Source of the DNA: Isochrysis galbana
Lineage: Eukaryota; Haptophyta; Isochrysidales; Isochrysidaceae
Direction of reading: 5' to 3'
Length of the DNA: 64,000 nt
NCBI GenBank assembly: GCA_018136815.1
Contig: CM030941.1
Span: 747,528 to 811,527, forward strand
Shown: positions 11,486-23,850 of the stretch, piece by piece
Layout of the letters: every line of letters starts with the position of its first letter
Position numbering within the stretch: the stretch's first letter is position 1
Program-made: the position numbers and the translations under genes
Notes under the pieces: generated by a model
Database searches by the model: none
Seen by the model: only the letters and a program-made list of their open reading frames with translations
What the model was told of the DNA's origin: nothing

Positions 11486-12905
11486 ATGGGTAACTTCCTG
11501 GACACGCCCATCACAGAGAAGGAGACCGACGTCGGCGAGGAGACCGTGCACACCGGCCTCTCCTATGGAGTCTCCGCGATGCAGGTGGGGAAAGGGGGTG
11601 GGTGCGGGGAATTGGGTGGGGTGGGGAAGGAGGGGGGCGGGGGGGGGAGCAGGGCCACACCACCTGCTCACTCTGCTCCCTCCGCTCGGGGAGAGGAGAC
11701 ATGGGGGTGTGGATGGGGGGAGGGGAGGTGGCTGGAGGGAGAGGGAAGAGGAGGCGGGGGGGGGGGGGAAGAATGATTAGGTGGCACGGCACCATCGGCC
11801 CACGCTCACGATGGCGCTGTCCTCGCGCCTCAACTTGTTGCTACCTCCCCATCATCGCACTACCCCTCCTCTTCATTGACCGCCGCACATGCTCATCTGC
11901 AGGGATGGAGAGCACAGATGGAGGATGACCACTTGCACCTTCTCGGTCTTCCGGATGCGCCGGACATATCATTATTCGGCGTATACGACGGTCATGGAGG
12001 CGACTTTGTCGCCCACTACGCGGCGCGCAAGCTCCCTGAGCACCTGATGAGCGCCGCCACCCTCCGGAGCAGTGATAGTGACCTCGGCGCCACTGCGACC
12101 AAGGCGTTTAAAACGGCGCTTATGTCCATCGACGCGGAACTACTGCGGCAACCGGAGATCGAGTCTGGTCATGATCAGAGCGGCTCGACGTCAGTGATGA
12201 CCCTCATTGGGCCCAAGCACATCATCTGCGCAAACACAGGAGACTCCCGCGCTGTGCTCTCCCGCGCTGGGGAGGCGGTGGCGCTGTCGCACGATCACAA
12301 ACCTTACAATCCCGAAGAGAAAGCTCGGATCGAAGCAGCGGGCGGGTCCGTCAAGTTCAATCGTGTGAACGGTGATCTAGCCGTTTCTCGCGCCCTCGGC
12401 GACTTTGTTTACAAGCGCTGCGAGACCGTGAGCGCCGAGGCTCAAGCTGTAATTGCGCTACCAGAGGTGAGCAGCATATGCAGCTTCTGCAGCTTGGGGC
12501 AGGCCACCAATGCCAGTGCTCCCAGAGTGACACCAATGATCGATGCCCCTTGGATTATGGTGACAGGTCATCGTCGAGCAACGTGACCCTGAGAAGGACG
12601 AGTTTGTGGTTCTCGCGTGTGATGGAATCTGGGATGTGATGTCATCGCAAGGTGTTGTTGAGAAGGTTCGGGACCTCCTAATGAATGGCCGCCCTCCTGC
12701 GCCGGTGCCGGCGCAGGAAACGATGAGCCCTCGTAGTCCTGATGTTGAGCCTTCGTCACCGCGCTCGAAGCGGCCATGGGACTTGGGCGCCGTGTGCGAG
12801 GAGTTGATTGATCACTGCTTGCATTTGGGCTCTCGTGACAACATGAGCGTCATCATTGTCTTGATGAATCCCGCTCTCAAACCGAAGCCTGACGCCGCGC
12901 AGTGA
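11486..12905 (+). CDS. PP2C-family (PPM) Ser/Thr protein phosphatase, N-myristoylatable
   Basis: Exons 11486-11584, 11903-12466 and 12567-12905 give 333 residues. Introns are 318 and 100 bp, both GT-AG and phase 0. The first splice rebuilds [14 protein letters not shown], the canonical PP2C start. All PPM motifs are present: GVYDGHGG (metal-binding Asp and Gly), [51 protein letters not shown] and [10 protein letters not shown]. The protein is a Mn/Mg-dependent Ser/Thr phosphatase that reverses kinase signalling. It begins MGNFLDTP; Gly2 with a small residue at position 6 fits N-myristoylation, so membrane attachment is likely (inference). A Pro/Ser insert (about residues 262-285) precedes the last motif. 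Length is normal for PPM1/PTC-type enzymes, and all catalytic residues are intact. The upstream (GA)n tract is probably in the 5' UTR or promoter. Confidence 0.95.
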
Positions 12906-15039
12906 TCGGTCGCGGTAAACACCTCAGCGCTACCTGGAGCGGGGGCAACGTGTAGGCACACGAATCTGCCCGTGCGTGAGCCACCGACTCATGTTTCCAA
13001 ATTGTGCACCACTCCGCGTGTTTGTTGGCGCCTCGTGTCTATTCTCTGTCATTTGACTTTTGCGCTTGTACTCGTGTACCATGCGTGTCGCTGCGTTCGA
13101 AATGGCCCGGTCTGTCGCGCCCACATGTACGTCTCCTCACAACGGTGCGAATCCATTATCTGGTAATCGATGGGCGGCCCGCCTCGTCATCGCATGCACC
13201 TGCTGCAAGTTGCGAGACAGACTTTCGCTCCTTGAAGGAGATGCCATGCTTGTGTGGTCAAGAATTGTGGGAGACGATGCGTTGCTCCTGCCGGCTGCAT
13301 AGGCGGCGGCGGAGTAGTCTTTCTTTGGGGTGATAAGCGTGGTGTTGCGTCTGAGTTGCATCTATGTCAAGCAGCTATTGGTTACGTACTAGCAAACGCG
13401 AACAGCTCGGTTTGCTGCTGTTTGCTACGGACAAATGCCAACTACGGCATCTTGCGATGCGGCATATATGCATATAATATATGTGCATATGTATATGTAT
13501 GCAAAAAGATCTAAAGCTAGGTTCGGGGTTACACACCTGCTGCTGCTGCAACAATATCAAAATAATTCATGTTATATCCTAGCAAACACCACCAGCTAAT
13601 TGGACGCCACGTACAACGTTTCAGTCCCGGATTCCTGCCATGCCTGATGACTGATGATCTAGGTGTAGGTGTCCGAGTGATATCGGGGGGGAGGGGCACT
13701 GCCCCCGCCCCGCAATATTTGTTCCCCCTCCCGTGCACGCACCGACCCTGCGCACCCTAGCACGCCCTCTCCTCGAGTCCACGCTAGAGGAAACCCTTTC
13801 GGGTAAAACAACGCAAGGGGGGCGGGGGCACTCGTGGAACTAAGGCGCGGCGGGACTTCTACTTCTACCGTCCCCGTTGTGCACTTGTGACTTCTACTGC
13901 CCTTCCCCCCCGCCACCGCACGAGCGCTCCTGTGCCCCTCCTCGTGTGCCTCCTGCTCCCGTCCTCGTCTCGTGCGACTGCAAGCAAGTCGACTGAGGCC
14001 GCTCGCTCGTCCTCAGCTCCTCCGTCGCGTGCTCCCTTTGCCCCTGATAGTCCGCGCCCCATGCCCCCGAAGGTTCGAATCTCACATGTTACATGTTACA
14101 TACACCAGCCCCACTGTCTCCACATGCAACACAGCCACAACTCCACTACAATTACGGATGGCCCTCCGTCCTCTCCTGTCATCTTTACTTTCTAAGCCCA
14201 GCAAGGCCCTCTCTTCACGTGAGGAGAAGCGACGGGCCCCCTCTCTTCTTTTTCTCCCTTCCCCCTTCCCCCCCTCTCACGCCCTCGTCCTGTCTGTCTA
14301 CATTACTACGTTAGTATCCTTTGTATTACTGAGAGTGGTGCGCGTGAGATAGAGATAGTGGTGTGTGGGGTTTGTAGAGGAATTTTTATCCGGTTCTGTC
14401 ACGAAGAGAGCGCGAGCGATGGCGTCGCTCCCCTTCCTCTCGGCCGCCCTAGTCACCGCGATGGTGCCAGGGCGATAATGCGATAACAGGGGCATAAGCG
14501 TAACGGGAGCCGAGGGCGATATCTCCCAACTTAGGGTAGTAGTAGTAGTATGCAGTATAGATAGCAGCACTCGACGGCTTTTTCAAGAGTTTCTCACAGC
14601 TTTAGGTAACCCCCTTTCTGGCGGTAGCTGCTTCACATTTCACAAGCTTGCTCACATAAGCGACGTTGCTGTTTGCGCACGTTCACATGGCCACGGCCAC
14701 GGGTGGGCACCACAAACTAGTATATAATCCTAGAGAGATGTGAAGTTCTCTGCACCTGCACACATAAGATGGTTCCTCAGAGGCATCCAATGAGATTGTT
14801 CCTCAGAGGTATCCAGAGCCGATCGCACTACCACTAACGAACCCAGGAGAACGATTTTACTTGTGGCTCATTTGGATGGAAGCGGTCAACGATGTGAGTC
14901 GACGGCTTCAAATTTCGACCAATTGCGGATCCAGAGCGGAGAGGTACAGTGGGCAAGTGGTCGATAAAGCAAAGTCGCTTGCCTCATATCCGACGCATCG
15001 TGTCCATTAAGGTGCAAAATAGACAGCAGCGGTCCGTGG
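12906..15039. other. Intergenic region, no gene recognised
   Basis: Short frames only, with no conserved domain. Bases 13480-13505 contain ATAT/GCATAT alternation. The GGTTCGAATCT string at about 14074 resembles a tRNA B box but no cloverleaf surrounds it. Otherwise I see nothing. Confidence 0.5.
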
Positions 15040-16691
15040 TCACCGCACGTCATACCCATGAGAGTCAACGTCTATGCGGCGTTGCTCGGGCGGAAGAGCC
15101 GGATGCCAAAAGTTGAGCAGCAAGACCACACGGTCACTGTTAGACCGGTTCCATACCTCGTGTTCATATGAGTCGTCAAAGATGATGCACTTCCCCTCAG
15201 ACCACCTGTGCAGTGGATGGCCATAACGATAGACTCAGGCTCTCATTATTCCAATCCCACGAGCCCACATGAGCGACAAGCCGGAAGGTTTGAGAACTTG
15301 CTCGGGCTTATTTCTACTCTCCATTTCATAGCAAGACTTCCGCATGGTGCCACTCGCCAAAGATGCGGCTGCGGCAACGTGCATGCTTACGTTCTTGTTT
15401 CCTTGCCAGCACGTATCTCACATCCTTGGGGAATCACAATACCAAGGTGGCATGTCAGTCGGGCATTGGTGGATCCACAATGCGGACGCAAATGCGTGCC
15501 TCCACGCACCACCGAGAAGAGCGTCTCCCCCCCACCCGCCAAGGCAAGATCGGTGGCAAGGTGACAGCGTGCGACGGCTGCTGCTGTGCGAGGGCATAGG
15601 GCGCAGTTCGCCTCATGCCGGGAACCGTTGCCGTATAGCGGCAATTCTCGCCATTCGCCAACCGCCACAATTGTATGATCGTGTACGGCGCGTCCACCAA
15701 CGGGAGTGAAGGTGTCGCCGCGGCCACACCTCCCGATTTTCTGTGCCGCTAAGAGCTCGTCTCGTATGGCTGGGTACGCAGCCTCGAGGATATGGACCAT
15801 TTCAAATGTGGCAGGATCATGCCACGGCCGGGATGGTCTAAGGTTGCGAATGAAGCATGGGGGCCTTTGATACGGGTTTTCCCACACTCCAGCTGCCACA
15901 CCAAGTCGACCCAATGCCTCGATGCGGCGATTCAATTCCGCAGCCGACTGGTGAGCTTCCGCATATAAGGCTGTTAGCGTGTGTGCACCATTGATCAAGG
16001 CACCATGATGAGTTGGGTCGATCTGCAGTGTCTCTTCAAAAGCCGTTGCTGCCTGAGCAGTGCGGCCAAGCTGCATGAGTATCACGCCAACATTGTACCG
16101 CGGCTCTGCCACCGCAGGCCGTGCTGCGGAATCCCCGAGAGCAAGCTCCAGGGCTCGTTCCTGGTCCCCGGAACCTCTGCGCGCGAGAAGTGCTCGGATG
16201 AGGTTGGTGTATGCAACCGTCATCCCTGGCATCTCAGCGATGGCCGCCTCATAATGCTCAACAGCTGCAGCCTCACCTTCGAGCATGCCGGTGCACACGC
16301 CGAGATAGAAACGGCTAACGGCATGGCGCGGGTCAGCGCGCGTGAAAATGAGCTGCTGCGCATCTTTCACGCGCCCCTCGCGCAGGAGCGCAGGCACCCG
16401 CTGCTCAAGACTCGGATCGTCCGCCCACCACTGCTGGGGTGGAGGCGTAGCTGGCGGGCGAGAAGCCTGCGGTCGGCTTTTGGGCTGGCGCGAACGGCGG
16501 CGGCGCCAGTCGCCGCAATGGTGCGCCGTGTAGTGCGCTCCGGTGCACGGTGCTACCATTCGACCGCACACAGCGGAGCAGCGGAGCGAACGAGCGGGAA
16601 GCCGAGGCGAACCCCCTCCCCTCCCCGGGAGACGGAGAGAGAGGGAGAAGGCAAGGGTGTCGGGTGGACCCGATGAACTACCACCATACAT
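15040..16691 (-). CDS. TPR / aspartyl-asparaginyl beta-hydroxylase-type dioxygenase
   Basis: Exon 1 runs 16691-15391 and exon 2 15205-15040, separated by a 185-bp GT-AG intron (donor GTAAGC, phase 2). Joining gives KETRTWSEGKCIIFDDS, a typical AspH family sequence, and a protein of up to 488 residues. The N-terminus is Arg/Pro-rich; translation may start at ATG 16691 or at the in-frame ATG 16556. The middle (about bases 16250-15950) has TPR-like helices (RFYLGVCTGMLEG, EPRYNVGVILMQLGRTAQAA). The C-terminal part carries the 2-oxoglutarate/Fe(II) fold: PHCGSTNARLTCHLGI (His plus 2-oxoglutarate-binding region) and FDDSYEHEVWN (second metal His), ending LLLNFWHPAL. The family hydroxylates Asp/Asn residues in EGF-like or other proteins; the substrate here is unknown. 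The TPR part probably recruits the target. Confidence 0.9.
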
Positions 16692-18065
16692 ATGAATATC
16701 TACATAGTCTAGAGAAGAAAATCATAGAGTAGACAAAAGAGCACAACAGAGAGGACGACGAAGAAGGTACGATGCAGTACACTACTTTTAGTGGTTAGTG
16801 GGTGGGAGAGAGGGGGATGGTCCGACCGCCACCGAGGATGCGCTCTACGGACTACAATAGCTAGGGAGGGGTAGCAATTGCCTTGCTTGGGTTCACCCCA
16901 CGCTCGTTTGCATCGAGGAGCCGGCATCCTACACGTGTCACGTGTGCAGATCTCAGATCTGCTCGTTCTCGTCTTCTCGTGCTTGGTAGCTTCTCGGCAC
17001 CAAGAAGCAAGAACGCAATGCGCAATGCTGCAAGCGCAGAACAATCTGCTGCAGTGGACGCCATCATCATTATGCTCTTGATCCCGAGTCCCGATCCCTT
17101 TAGCGCCTTCCTGCGCTTGTGCACTCGAGCCATCCTAGACTCTCAACGTCTCCCCAAATCTGCTGTCACGATGCATCAACATCCAGCCTTCTGCATTTGC
17201 GTTCGGCAACATGACATGTGAGCAGGAGGTGTGTGTGACATAGCATACCCCCCCCCCTTCAATCTCATGACATGTGATTGCCAAGATGAAGTCCATTGTG
17301 CAGTTTCACCGGCTCCTTGGTGTCGTCATCATGAGCCACTCGTCTATCGAGCAGCAATGAGTGGTGACGGACTCCGCTCCAGCAAGCAACCTCAACGGAC
17401 ATCAACAATGTAGCAGCACCGCTTCTCTTCAATGTCACTTTGAGCAAGAGAATCACAGAAAAGGACTGGGAGGCGGAAAACAAAGAGGAGTACATCGCCG
17501 CGGGGGAATGAAGAGGAGCGGGACGGCCGCCTGTAGTAGGCAGCTCATGCCATTTGCATGATAGTTGTTAATGTCGAGCTCCCGTCTCGTGTAGATGCTT
17601 GACCGAGCGCGCCAAGTGCATAAGCCGTCTGCAGTAGTCAGCTCACGCCAATTGCAGCATAGTGCTGGGGGTCAATCTCTCGTCTCTTGTGGATGCTCAA
17701 CCAAGTGTGCCGGTTGCACCAGGAGCGAGCAACATGTGGAAAAGTACGCGACGTCAACGTGTTGATGTCCACACCCTACATAGCTCCAACTTTGTCAGCG
17801 AAAGCCGTCGCAGGTGTTTGGGGTTTTTCTCACGCGCGCGACGGCTGGAGCCGTCTTCTCAGGGGATGGCAGTCCACATCACCAGACACGGCAAAAGCAT
17901 GATACATCCAACTTGAGACAAGTACACGTTTGGCAGGAGAGCGCTCCTTAGGGCCAACACCATGTTGTTGATTGTGCGGAGGGCGCTCTGCATACGAGAT
18001 CAGACGCGTCGTGGGCACATGGTGATGGCATCGAATCGCTGAGCACGTAGCCGAGGCGTGTGCGC
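16692..18065. other. Intergenic region, no gene recognised
   Basis: Frames are short and lack domains. Bases 17520-17700 show a loose pair of similar segments (a GTAGTnnGCTCA-type motif about 105 bp apart), otherwise nothing. Confidence 0.45.
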
Positions 18066-18266
18066 TAAGGCGACACCACACGCATGGGCAAGACAACACT
18101 CTTAGTTCGAGGACACGCTGCTCCTCTGGTATTAAGGCGACACCACACCCATGGACGAGATAGCAAAGTCCTCGTGTGAGGATGCGCTGCTCCTCTGGTG
18201 TTAAGGCGACACCACACTCATGGACGAGACAACAGAGTCCTCGTGTGAGGACGCGTTGCTCCCCTC
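18066..18266. repeat. Three-unit minisatellite (about 67-69 bp) overlapping the USP 3' end
   Basis: Units begin at 18066, 18133 and 18202 with TAAGGCGACACCACAC and run through a CGTGTGAGGACGCG-type sequence to a GCTCCTCTGG end. Unit 3 contains the last codons and the stop of the USP gene on the minus strand; units 1 and 2 lie downstream of that stop. Confidence 0.85.
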
Positions 18267-19948
18267 CATCCTCGAAGGTGCTTGCCTGCCATTTCGCTCA
18301 CCGTCTAGCCGCGCTGGTGCATCCCCGTACACTCGTGAGAGATTTCTGAGGCTCGACTCCTCACTGCCCAAGTTGCCAGCCTCCCCATCCCAAGTTGTAG
18401 CTTGATAGAAGAGGATGTAGCCGGTCTCGGTGCTGCCACTCGATTCAACGGCCGACCCAAAGCACGACCTGCGGATTCGTGCGACGCAGGGGGACGGATA
18501 TCCGTGATATGTGCATATGGCGGTGGCCGTAGTGGTTGGGAGGGCATGGGGCGATACGCGTAGGTCGTCTTATGTGAGTGAGGACTGATCCGGGTGAGTC
18601 TTGACTCACTGTATTGAAGCCTCCTCGACAAGTTCGACCGTGTCATCATCAAAGAGTAACCAGTGGTGGTGCGAGCGCACAAGAGACACGTAGTGGCCAT
18701 GCGACGCGCCAGCGCCCACGTGCACGACGACGGCAAAAAGCTGATACTCTCGATCGGGGTCCACGGCAGATTCGGCCGTGTTCGTCAGTTTCAGCTCAAA
18801 CGGGAAGGCGATCCGGGACCTAATGGGCACGTGGAGACGATCCCATCATTGTGTGACACGGCAGGAGAGTCAAAGGGCAATACCGGTACAAGTTGCTGCC
18901 GATCTCGGATCATCCACGGGTGTCACTCCAGCCACTATGGCGAGTCTGCACAGCATAGCCACTCACGAAAGCTTCTTGAAGCGTTGGAGCTCCTCGATGT
19001 ACTTGAAGCGTTTCAGATGGAGGGCCAGAACATTAGGGAGGCGCTTGATGCGGATGCACTTCTTTGCTTCTTGCAGCGAGCAGCATGTGTCACAGAAGAA
19101 CTTGTTGTCGTCGCGTAGGGACTCGCTAGAGGAGAAATTCTTGATGCAGGCTGACACCGACGAATTCTGTTCAATCTCAACGCTTAGGTCCAGAAACCGC
19201 TCATCTCGCGAGGTCAGACTCTCACAGCACATGCACCGCGTCTCACTTGTGAGGACGCCCTCGAAGGTAGAGTGTATCCAGGTCTTCGGCTTATATTCTA
19301 CCTTCGGCTTGCCTCCGCTTGAAGTGGAGCCGCTGTCGTCGTCGGCCTCCCCGCTTCCGTTCTCATCGGACTCGCTCACGTCCGTCCCGCTGCGCTCAGC
19401 GTGCTTTTGTTCCGCTTCAAGCTTCTGCTTCTTCTCAAGAAGTTCCGCCGACTCATTCAAGAGATAGTTGAGGAATTCGTGCGCATCCTGTTCGAAGAAA
19501 CAGTGCGCGGGGTGAGTGCTCACGTACATTGAGCGGCAGAGCGCGCGCGTCGGCTTTTGCTTGCGCCTCTACGAGCACCCGCCGTGCGCACGCCATCATG
19601 CCAACTTGCCTGATGCATCTGGTTGTTGAAGAGTTCGTTTACCTTGCGTAGCTTGGTAATGAACTTCTTGGGCGCATGCACCCCGCAACGTTTCTTCTGC
19701 GAGGAGATACTGAGGAAGAGCTCGCAAAGGCAGCTGAGCAAATCATCATCGCCGTTGGCCGCGGCGGCGACGGCATGCTCGAGGCAGCGCGCGCGGAAGG
19801 GCAAGCAGTAGTAGAGCGCCTGCAGCACCGAATTGCAGTAGCAGGTATTGCCAAAGTTCTCGAGACCAAAGTAGTGCTCCGACTCGGGGAGCTGTGCATG
19901 TAGAAGCGCCTTGTCGAGCCGCTGCGTCTTCGAGCCGCCCGCGCCCAT
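18201..19948 (-). CDS. Ubiquitin-specific protease, USP12/USP46 type
   Basis: Exons 19948-19610, 19487-18967, 18819-18610 and 18468-18201 encode 445 residues. Intron 1 (19609-19488) is GC-AG (CAG|GCAAGT); the other two are GT-AG. Each splice rebuilds a conserved motif: [30 protein letters not shown] and EEASIQ|SCFGS. The Cys box is [14 protein letters not shown] (catalytic Cys), the zinc-binding pairs are CMCC and CDTC, and the His box is [17 protein letters not shown] with [15 protein letters not shown] closes the fold. The enzyme removes ubiquitin; USP12/46 homologues act with WD40 partners (known for the family). The MGAGGSK start resembles an N-myristoylation site. An acidic Ser-rich insert (about bases 19320-19420) splits the finger domain. 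The C-terminal tail after the catalytic fold reaches into the minisatellite. Confidence 0.94.
19488..19609 (-). other. GC-AG intron in the USP gene
   Basis: A 122-bp intron whose donor is CAG|GCAAGT and acceptor GAACAG|GAT on the minus strand. No GT donor nearby keeps the frame, and the join gives MHQDAHEF, the conserved USP12/46 sequence. It is phase 0. Confidence 0.88.
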
Positions 19949-22610
19949 CGCGACGAGCCCGCGCGCTCGGGAGGAGGGAGGAAAAGCGGGGCTATCTTCT
20001 TGCCTGGCTCCCTCTCTCTCCGCCGCGCCCGCTCCGCCGCTGCTCCCCCCTCCCCCCCCCCCCTTTCCGCCTGCTCTCTCTCTCTCCTCTTTCCCCCTTT
20101 TCCCCTCTGGGGTTCCTTCCCCCTGTGCTTCCTTCCCCCCTCTTCCCCCTCTCCTCCTCCACACACCCTTGTTCTCTCACACAAGGAGAGGCGAGGCAGG
20201 AGGCACACAGCCAAAGAGAAGCTCTCACACTTCCATAGATAGGAGTCTTCTCTCTTCCTCTCTCTCTATCTCTCCCACGAATGCCCCCGACTCCCATCTC
20301 TCGGCTCTCTCTCTCTCGACTCCTCTCTCTCTCTCTCTCTCCCGTCCTCTCCTCGCTCCGTCTCCGCCTTCGACTCTCTCTCTCTCTCTCTCGGTGTTCT
20401 CTCTCCCTCTCTCCCGGCTCTCCCTCCCTTCCTCTCTTTCCCTATCGTTCGTTCACTCCTACTTACCTCAGTATGTATACTACTCTATTACAATGGCCGG
20501 GAGGTGAAAAATAGTGGCGAAAAAAGTGAGTGACCGGGCTATTACATCCGTACTAGTATCTCGCTTCATTTGTTGAACATGGCTCTTGAGCATCTGCGTG
20601 CAACCAGAGCTTGATGATCACGTTTCGACATGTTGGTACCTTAGTGTAGTAGTGTAGTCGACGGAAAAGCAAAAAGTTGCCGAGGTATCGCGTGCGCTCG
20701 CTCTCGTCTGCTCGTGCCGTGCCCGACGACGTACGAGCGCTCGAACGGCTCGTCTCTCACCGGACCATGAGAGTTCGTCTTCCGTCTGGGGTTTGAACTT
20801 TCGACTGTGATCGTGCATTTAGCATTTGGGGGAGCGAGCGAAGATGGCAGATTGCGATAGCGATAGCGATAGCGAGCCCAGGCCGAGGAGGGAGAAACCG
20901 CCTCCCTCTCGTAAGACGAGGACGCGCGTGAGCCAGGAGCCCGCCGGCGGATTATTCCTCTCTTGCACACTTTCTTGAGCGTCGTCGGCGCTTGTTGTTT
21001 CTTGTTGGGTTCCGGTTCTTTCTTGGGACTTGCTAACTTTCGTTGTCGTCCACGTCTGTTCTTCATAGGTTCTGCTTGGCCTGGTTAGGGTTTCGTTGTC
21101 TCCTCGCGTTTGGCGTTCGCGTTGGCGTGCGGAAACTTCCTCTCACATTCCCTAGGTCCGCTACCCTTGGCTTGTAGGTCCTTGCTTCTTTCTTCTCGGT
21201 CAAGGTTTTTGGCGAGCGAGTCGGTTGCTCTATCCACTCGAGATTTGAGATTTGAGGTTTAATTTGCCACATCTCCCCTTGGAGATCAGTGTAGGTTCGC
21301 TTCTTAGGTGAGGGAATCTTTCCCCTTGATGCAAGTTACATGCAAGCCCTTGGCCCCTTAGGTGTTTCTCCCGCTTGGTTGCTACTCAGGGTTGTTCGTT
21401 AGAAGCTTCTAGAAGGTTCACGCTCAACGGCAAGATTTCCTCCGTCGCGAAGATATCTCGTTCTCGTTGCGATCTGTATCCGAAGTGATCGCCGCGGTCG
21501 CGCGACATGACGCTCCCCTTCGGACTCTCCGCCACGTGGGAAGTTACAAGGGAGACACGCTCCGGCCGTCGCTGCGGAGTCTCTCTCTCTCTCTCGCTCG
21601 CTCTCTCTCCGTCTCTCGTCTCTCGCGACGTGTTTGGGTTATCGTTGATTTGGGGTGGCGGTTGCTTGATAATTTGCTTGGTTTGGGTGAATGATTCCGG
21701 TGTGCTTGTGAGTCGGTGTATCCTGTTGTCCTCAGGTTCGTTGTCCGTCGTTGTTCGCTGCGTCGCTGCACTCAAGCAGCCTAGGCTCCCTCCCTGAGGG
21801 AAGAGTTCTTTGTAGGTCTAACAATCTCTTACAACCCATCACTCTAGGGCCGCTAGGAGCGCCTCGCCGCCCCACAGCCCTTCGTTCGCCGTTCGTCCCC
21901 AATCCAGACACCCAAATGGGGTTGCCCGACCCAGTCCAGAATTTCATTCACCCGACTCTCGGCGGGGAGGAGGGTCAAAGCGCCGCGCTAGCCGCCGGTG
22001 CCGCTCGCGACGGAGTGGCTCAGAGCCCTCCGGCAGCGCTCGACCCGACAGAGCAGGGACAACCAGGATGCAGTATGCGGTATGCGGTCGCGCGCACTAC
22101 TTGCCACCGGCTGAGCATGCTGGTCGGCCTGGTCCGCCCGCCCCGTCCGGTGGTCGGTGGGCGTCCGCTGGGTCGACTTGTGCGCCGAGGTTGCCAAGCG
22201 TGGCGACCTGGCGCTGCAGTTGCTGCTGCAGTGGGCTGTGGCTCGCGCACGGCGCGCCGCGAGACCGTCGCCTCGGGGTCTCTACTAGAACCTCTGATAT
22301 CCTCAGGCACGCAGATCTCGCCGTCGAGCTGTCCAGCGAATGGGCGAGTGGCGCGTGGCCCGCAATGATAGCAGGATAACCTCATAACTCATAACTGGAT
22401 GTGATCTGTGAAAGAGTACAGAAATAAAAGAAAATATTAAAAAGTAGACGAGTGATCGAAAGGAAAGTGCGCGCTTTCGGGGTGGGCCGGCGCGCATGGC
22501 GACGAAACCGGTCTTCCTTACTAGCGTTTGAGCCGTCTGGCGAGTCCACCCCTTCCTCGAGACACCGCCGAGCCGCACCTAGCAAAGGGAGAGAGAGCAA
22601 GCGAGAGAAG
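19949..22610. repeat. CT-rich tract and intergenic region with a decayed ankyrin-like remnant
   Basis: Bases 20020-20470 are nearly continuous pyrimidine sequence with (CT)n runs, just upstream of the USP gene. Bases 20850-20880 repeat GCGATA. Bases 21590-21620 are CT again. Around 22165-22375 one frame reads LCAEVAKRGDLALQLLLQW, which resembles the helix pair of algal ankyrin/F-box proteins. No intact gene frames it, so I treat it as a pseudogene fragment. Confidence 0.45.
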
Positions 22611-22829
22611 ATGGACGGGTTCGACCTTTACAAACTCGCCGGTGTGAAGAAAGTCGACCTGTTCGGAAAAGATACGAACGGAGCCGCTAGGAGAGCTGAT
22701 GCAGGTGAAGATCGTGCAGACGCTTCGAGCACCAGTAGCGACAAAGATGGTCACGTTGTCCTGGACATGATACCGGCAGACGGTAACAGGATTCGATTGC
22801 GATTGTCGTACGCTGCACCTGCTGCTTGA
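22611..22829 (+). CDS. Small hypothetical protein (possible first exon)
   Basis: The ATG at 22611 starts a 72-residue frame (MDGFDLYKLAGVKKVDLFGK...) following a purine-rich leader. It has no recognised domain. GATGCAG|GTGAAG at about 22705 could be a donor, in which case only the first 30 or so residues are coding and the rest of the gene is not identified. Kept because composition and start context look gene-like. Confidence 0.25.
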   Translation: MDGFDLYKLAGVKKVDLFGKDTNGAARRADAGEDRADASSTSSDKDGHVVLDMIPADGNRIRLRLSYAAPAA

Positions 22830-23469
22830 TTCGTCTGCACCGCACGCTAAGACGAGGTGCAGTGCTTCAGGCGGCACGCGCACTGGCCGACTGATTGTAG
22901 CGGAGGTCCGCTGTTCTGCTGCCCATTGGTGCTTATCGCATCTTTGAGGAGCCTTCATGGTCGCAAGAGCGTGCGAAATTCACAATTATTATTGCTGAAG
23001 GACGCACCTTCGCTCGCGCCTTGGCTATCGATGTCGGTATGGATGAACGAGAACGAAAATGCACATGGGCATGGGCATGGACATGGATACCTTGATTTGT
23101 GCCATAATTCGTGCGAAAATACCCCGCCACGCACTTGGTGACTCAGCTAATAAGTTCTACAACCGTGTACTGCTGTGGATAACCGCCAAAAATGTTGCTG
23201 TAGGGGACACGCAAGTAAGATGAGGTGTTGCTGTTACGTTTGTGACACACATGTACTCGTACTCGTGCTTTTGGTGATATGTAATACAGGTTTTCTCATA
23301 AAGAGTGTGCAAGGGCGTGCGCGACGGGTGGCCACCATCGGCGAAGAGTGCTCTTGTACCTCTCGCAATGGTCGTGAGTGTGAGCAGGAGAGAGCATGGG
23401 CGCGTCTCATTGGCGATATGGCTGCGATGGGATATCCTACACTATAATACTACTATACGTCCAAAACTG

Positions 23470-23850
23470 TGTATTAGGTGTCGTTCCGTCAATAGTGGGA
23501 CATCAGTCGAATTGAGCGATCAAATGTCCACAGTTGTATTGTAGTTGTTTAACATTAGATCTTGTTAAAATTACAAGAGAGAGACGCCGTCAAAGCTTCT
23601 TCGCTAATCACATCGGTGCACGCCGTGCATGGGCACGGCGCGATGTGCACCCCTGCGGCCCACAACTACGTAAACTGGCCATATAAGAGATGTTTCATTG
23701 CAGTACCTATGATGACTTGCAATCACAATGTACACGCCGTGCGTGGGCACGGCGCGATGTGCATCGGTCCCCCCGCGGATACGCCGTGCGTGCGCATGTC
23801 AACCCGTTCCATATATGTAGCCCCTGCGGCCCACAACTACGTATACGGAG
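23470..23850 (-). repeat. Dispersed non-autonomous repeat (family with 25.9-26.2 and 44.6-44.9 kb)
   Basis: Bases 23472-23535 are the reverse complement, with few changes, of 44868-44928 (TGTGGACAT...TCGCTCAATTCGACT...CCC...TTGACGGAACGACACC). Bases 23683-23700 match 44636-44655 in reverse. Between them are hairpin-forming GTGCACGCCGTGC/GCACGGCGCGATGTGC modules at about 23615 and 23730. A second CCTGCGGCCCACAACTACG string occurs at 23651 and 23822. It looks like a miniature element of about 300-400 bp. Confidence 0.6.

Noticed and set aside
11044..11671. Long minus-strand frames rich in Ser/Leu/Pro
   Set aside because: They translate a (GA)n/(CT)n microsatellite; no domain, and they lie antisense to the PP2C gene.
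14060..14100. GGTTCGAATCT, a tRNA B-box-like string
   Set aside because: No A box or paired acceptor, D and anticodon stems could be drawn around it.
18060..18270. Possible CRISPR-like array
   Set aside because: Units are contiguous 67-69 bp repeats without spacers; the host is eukaryotic.
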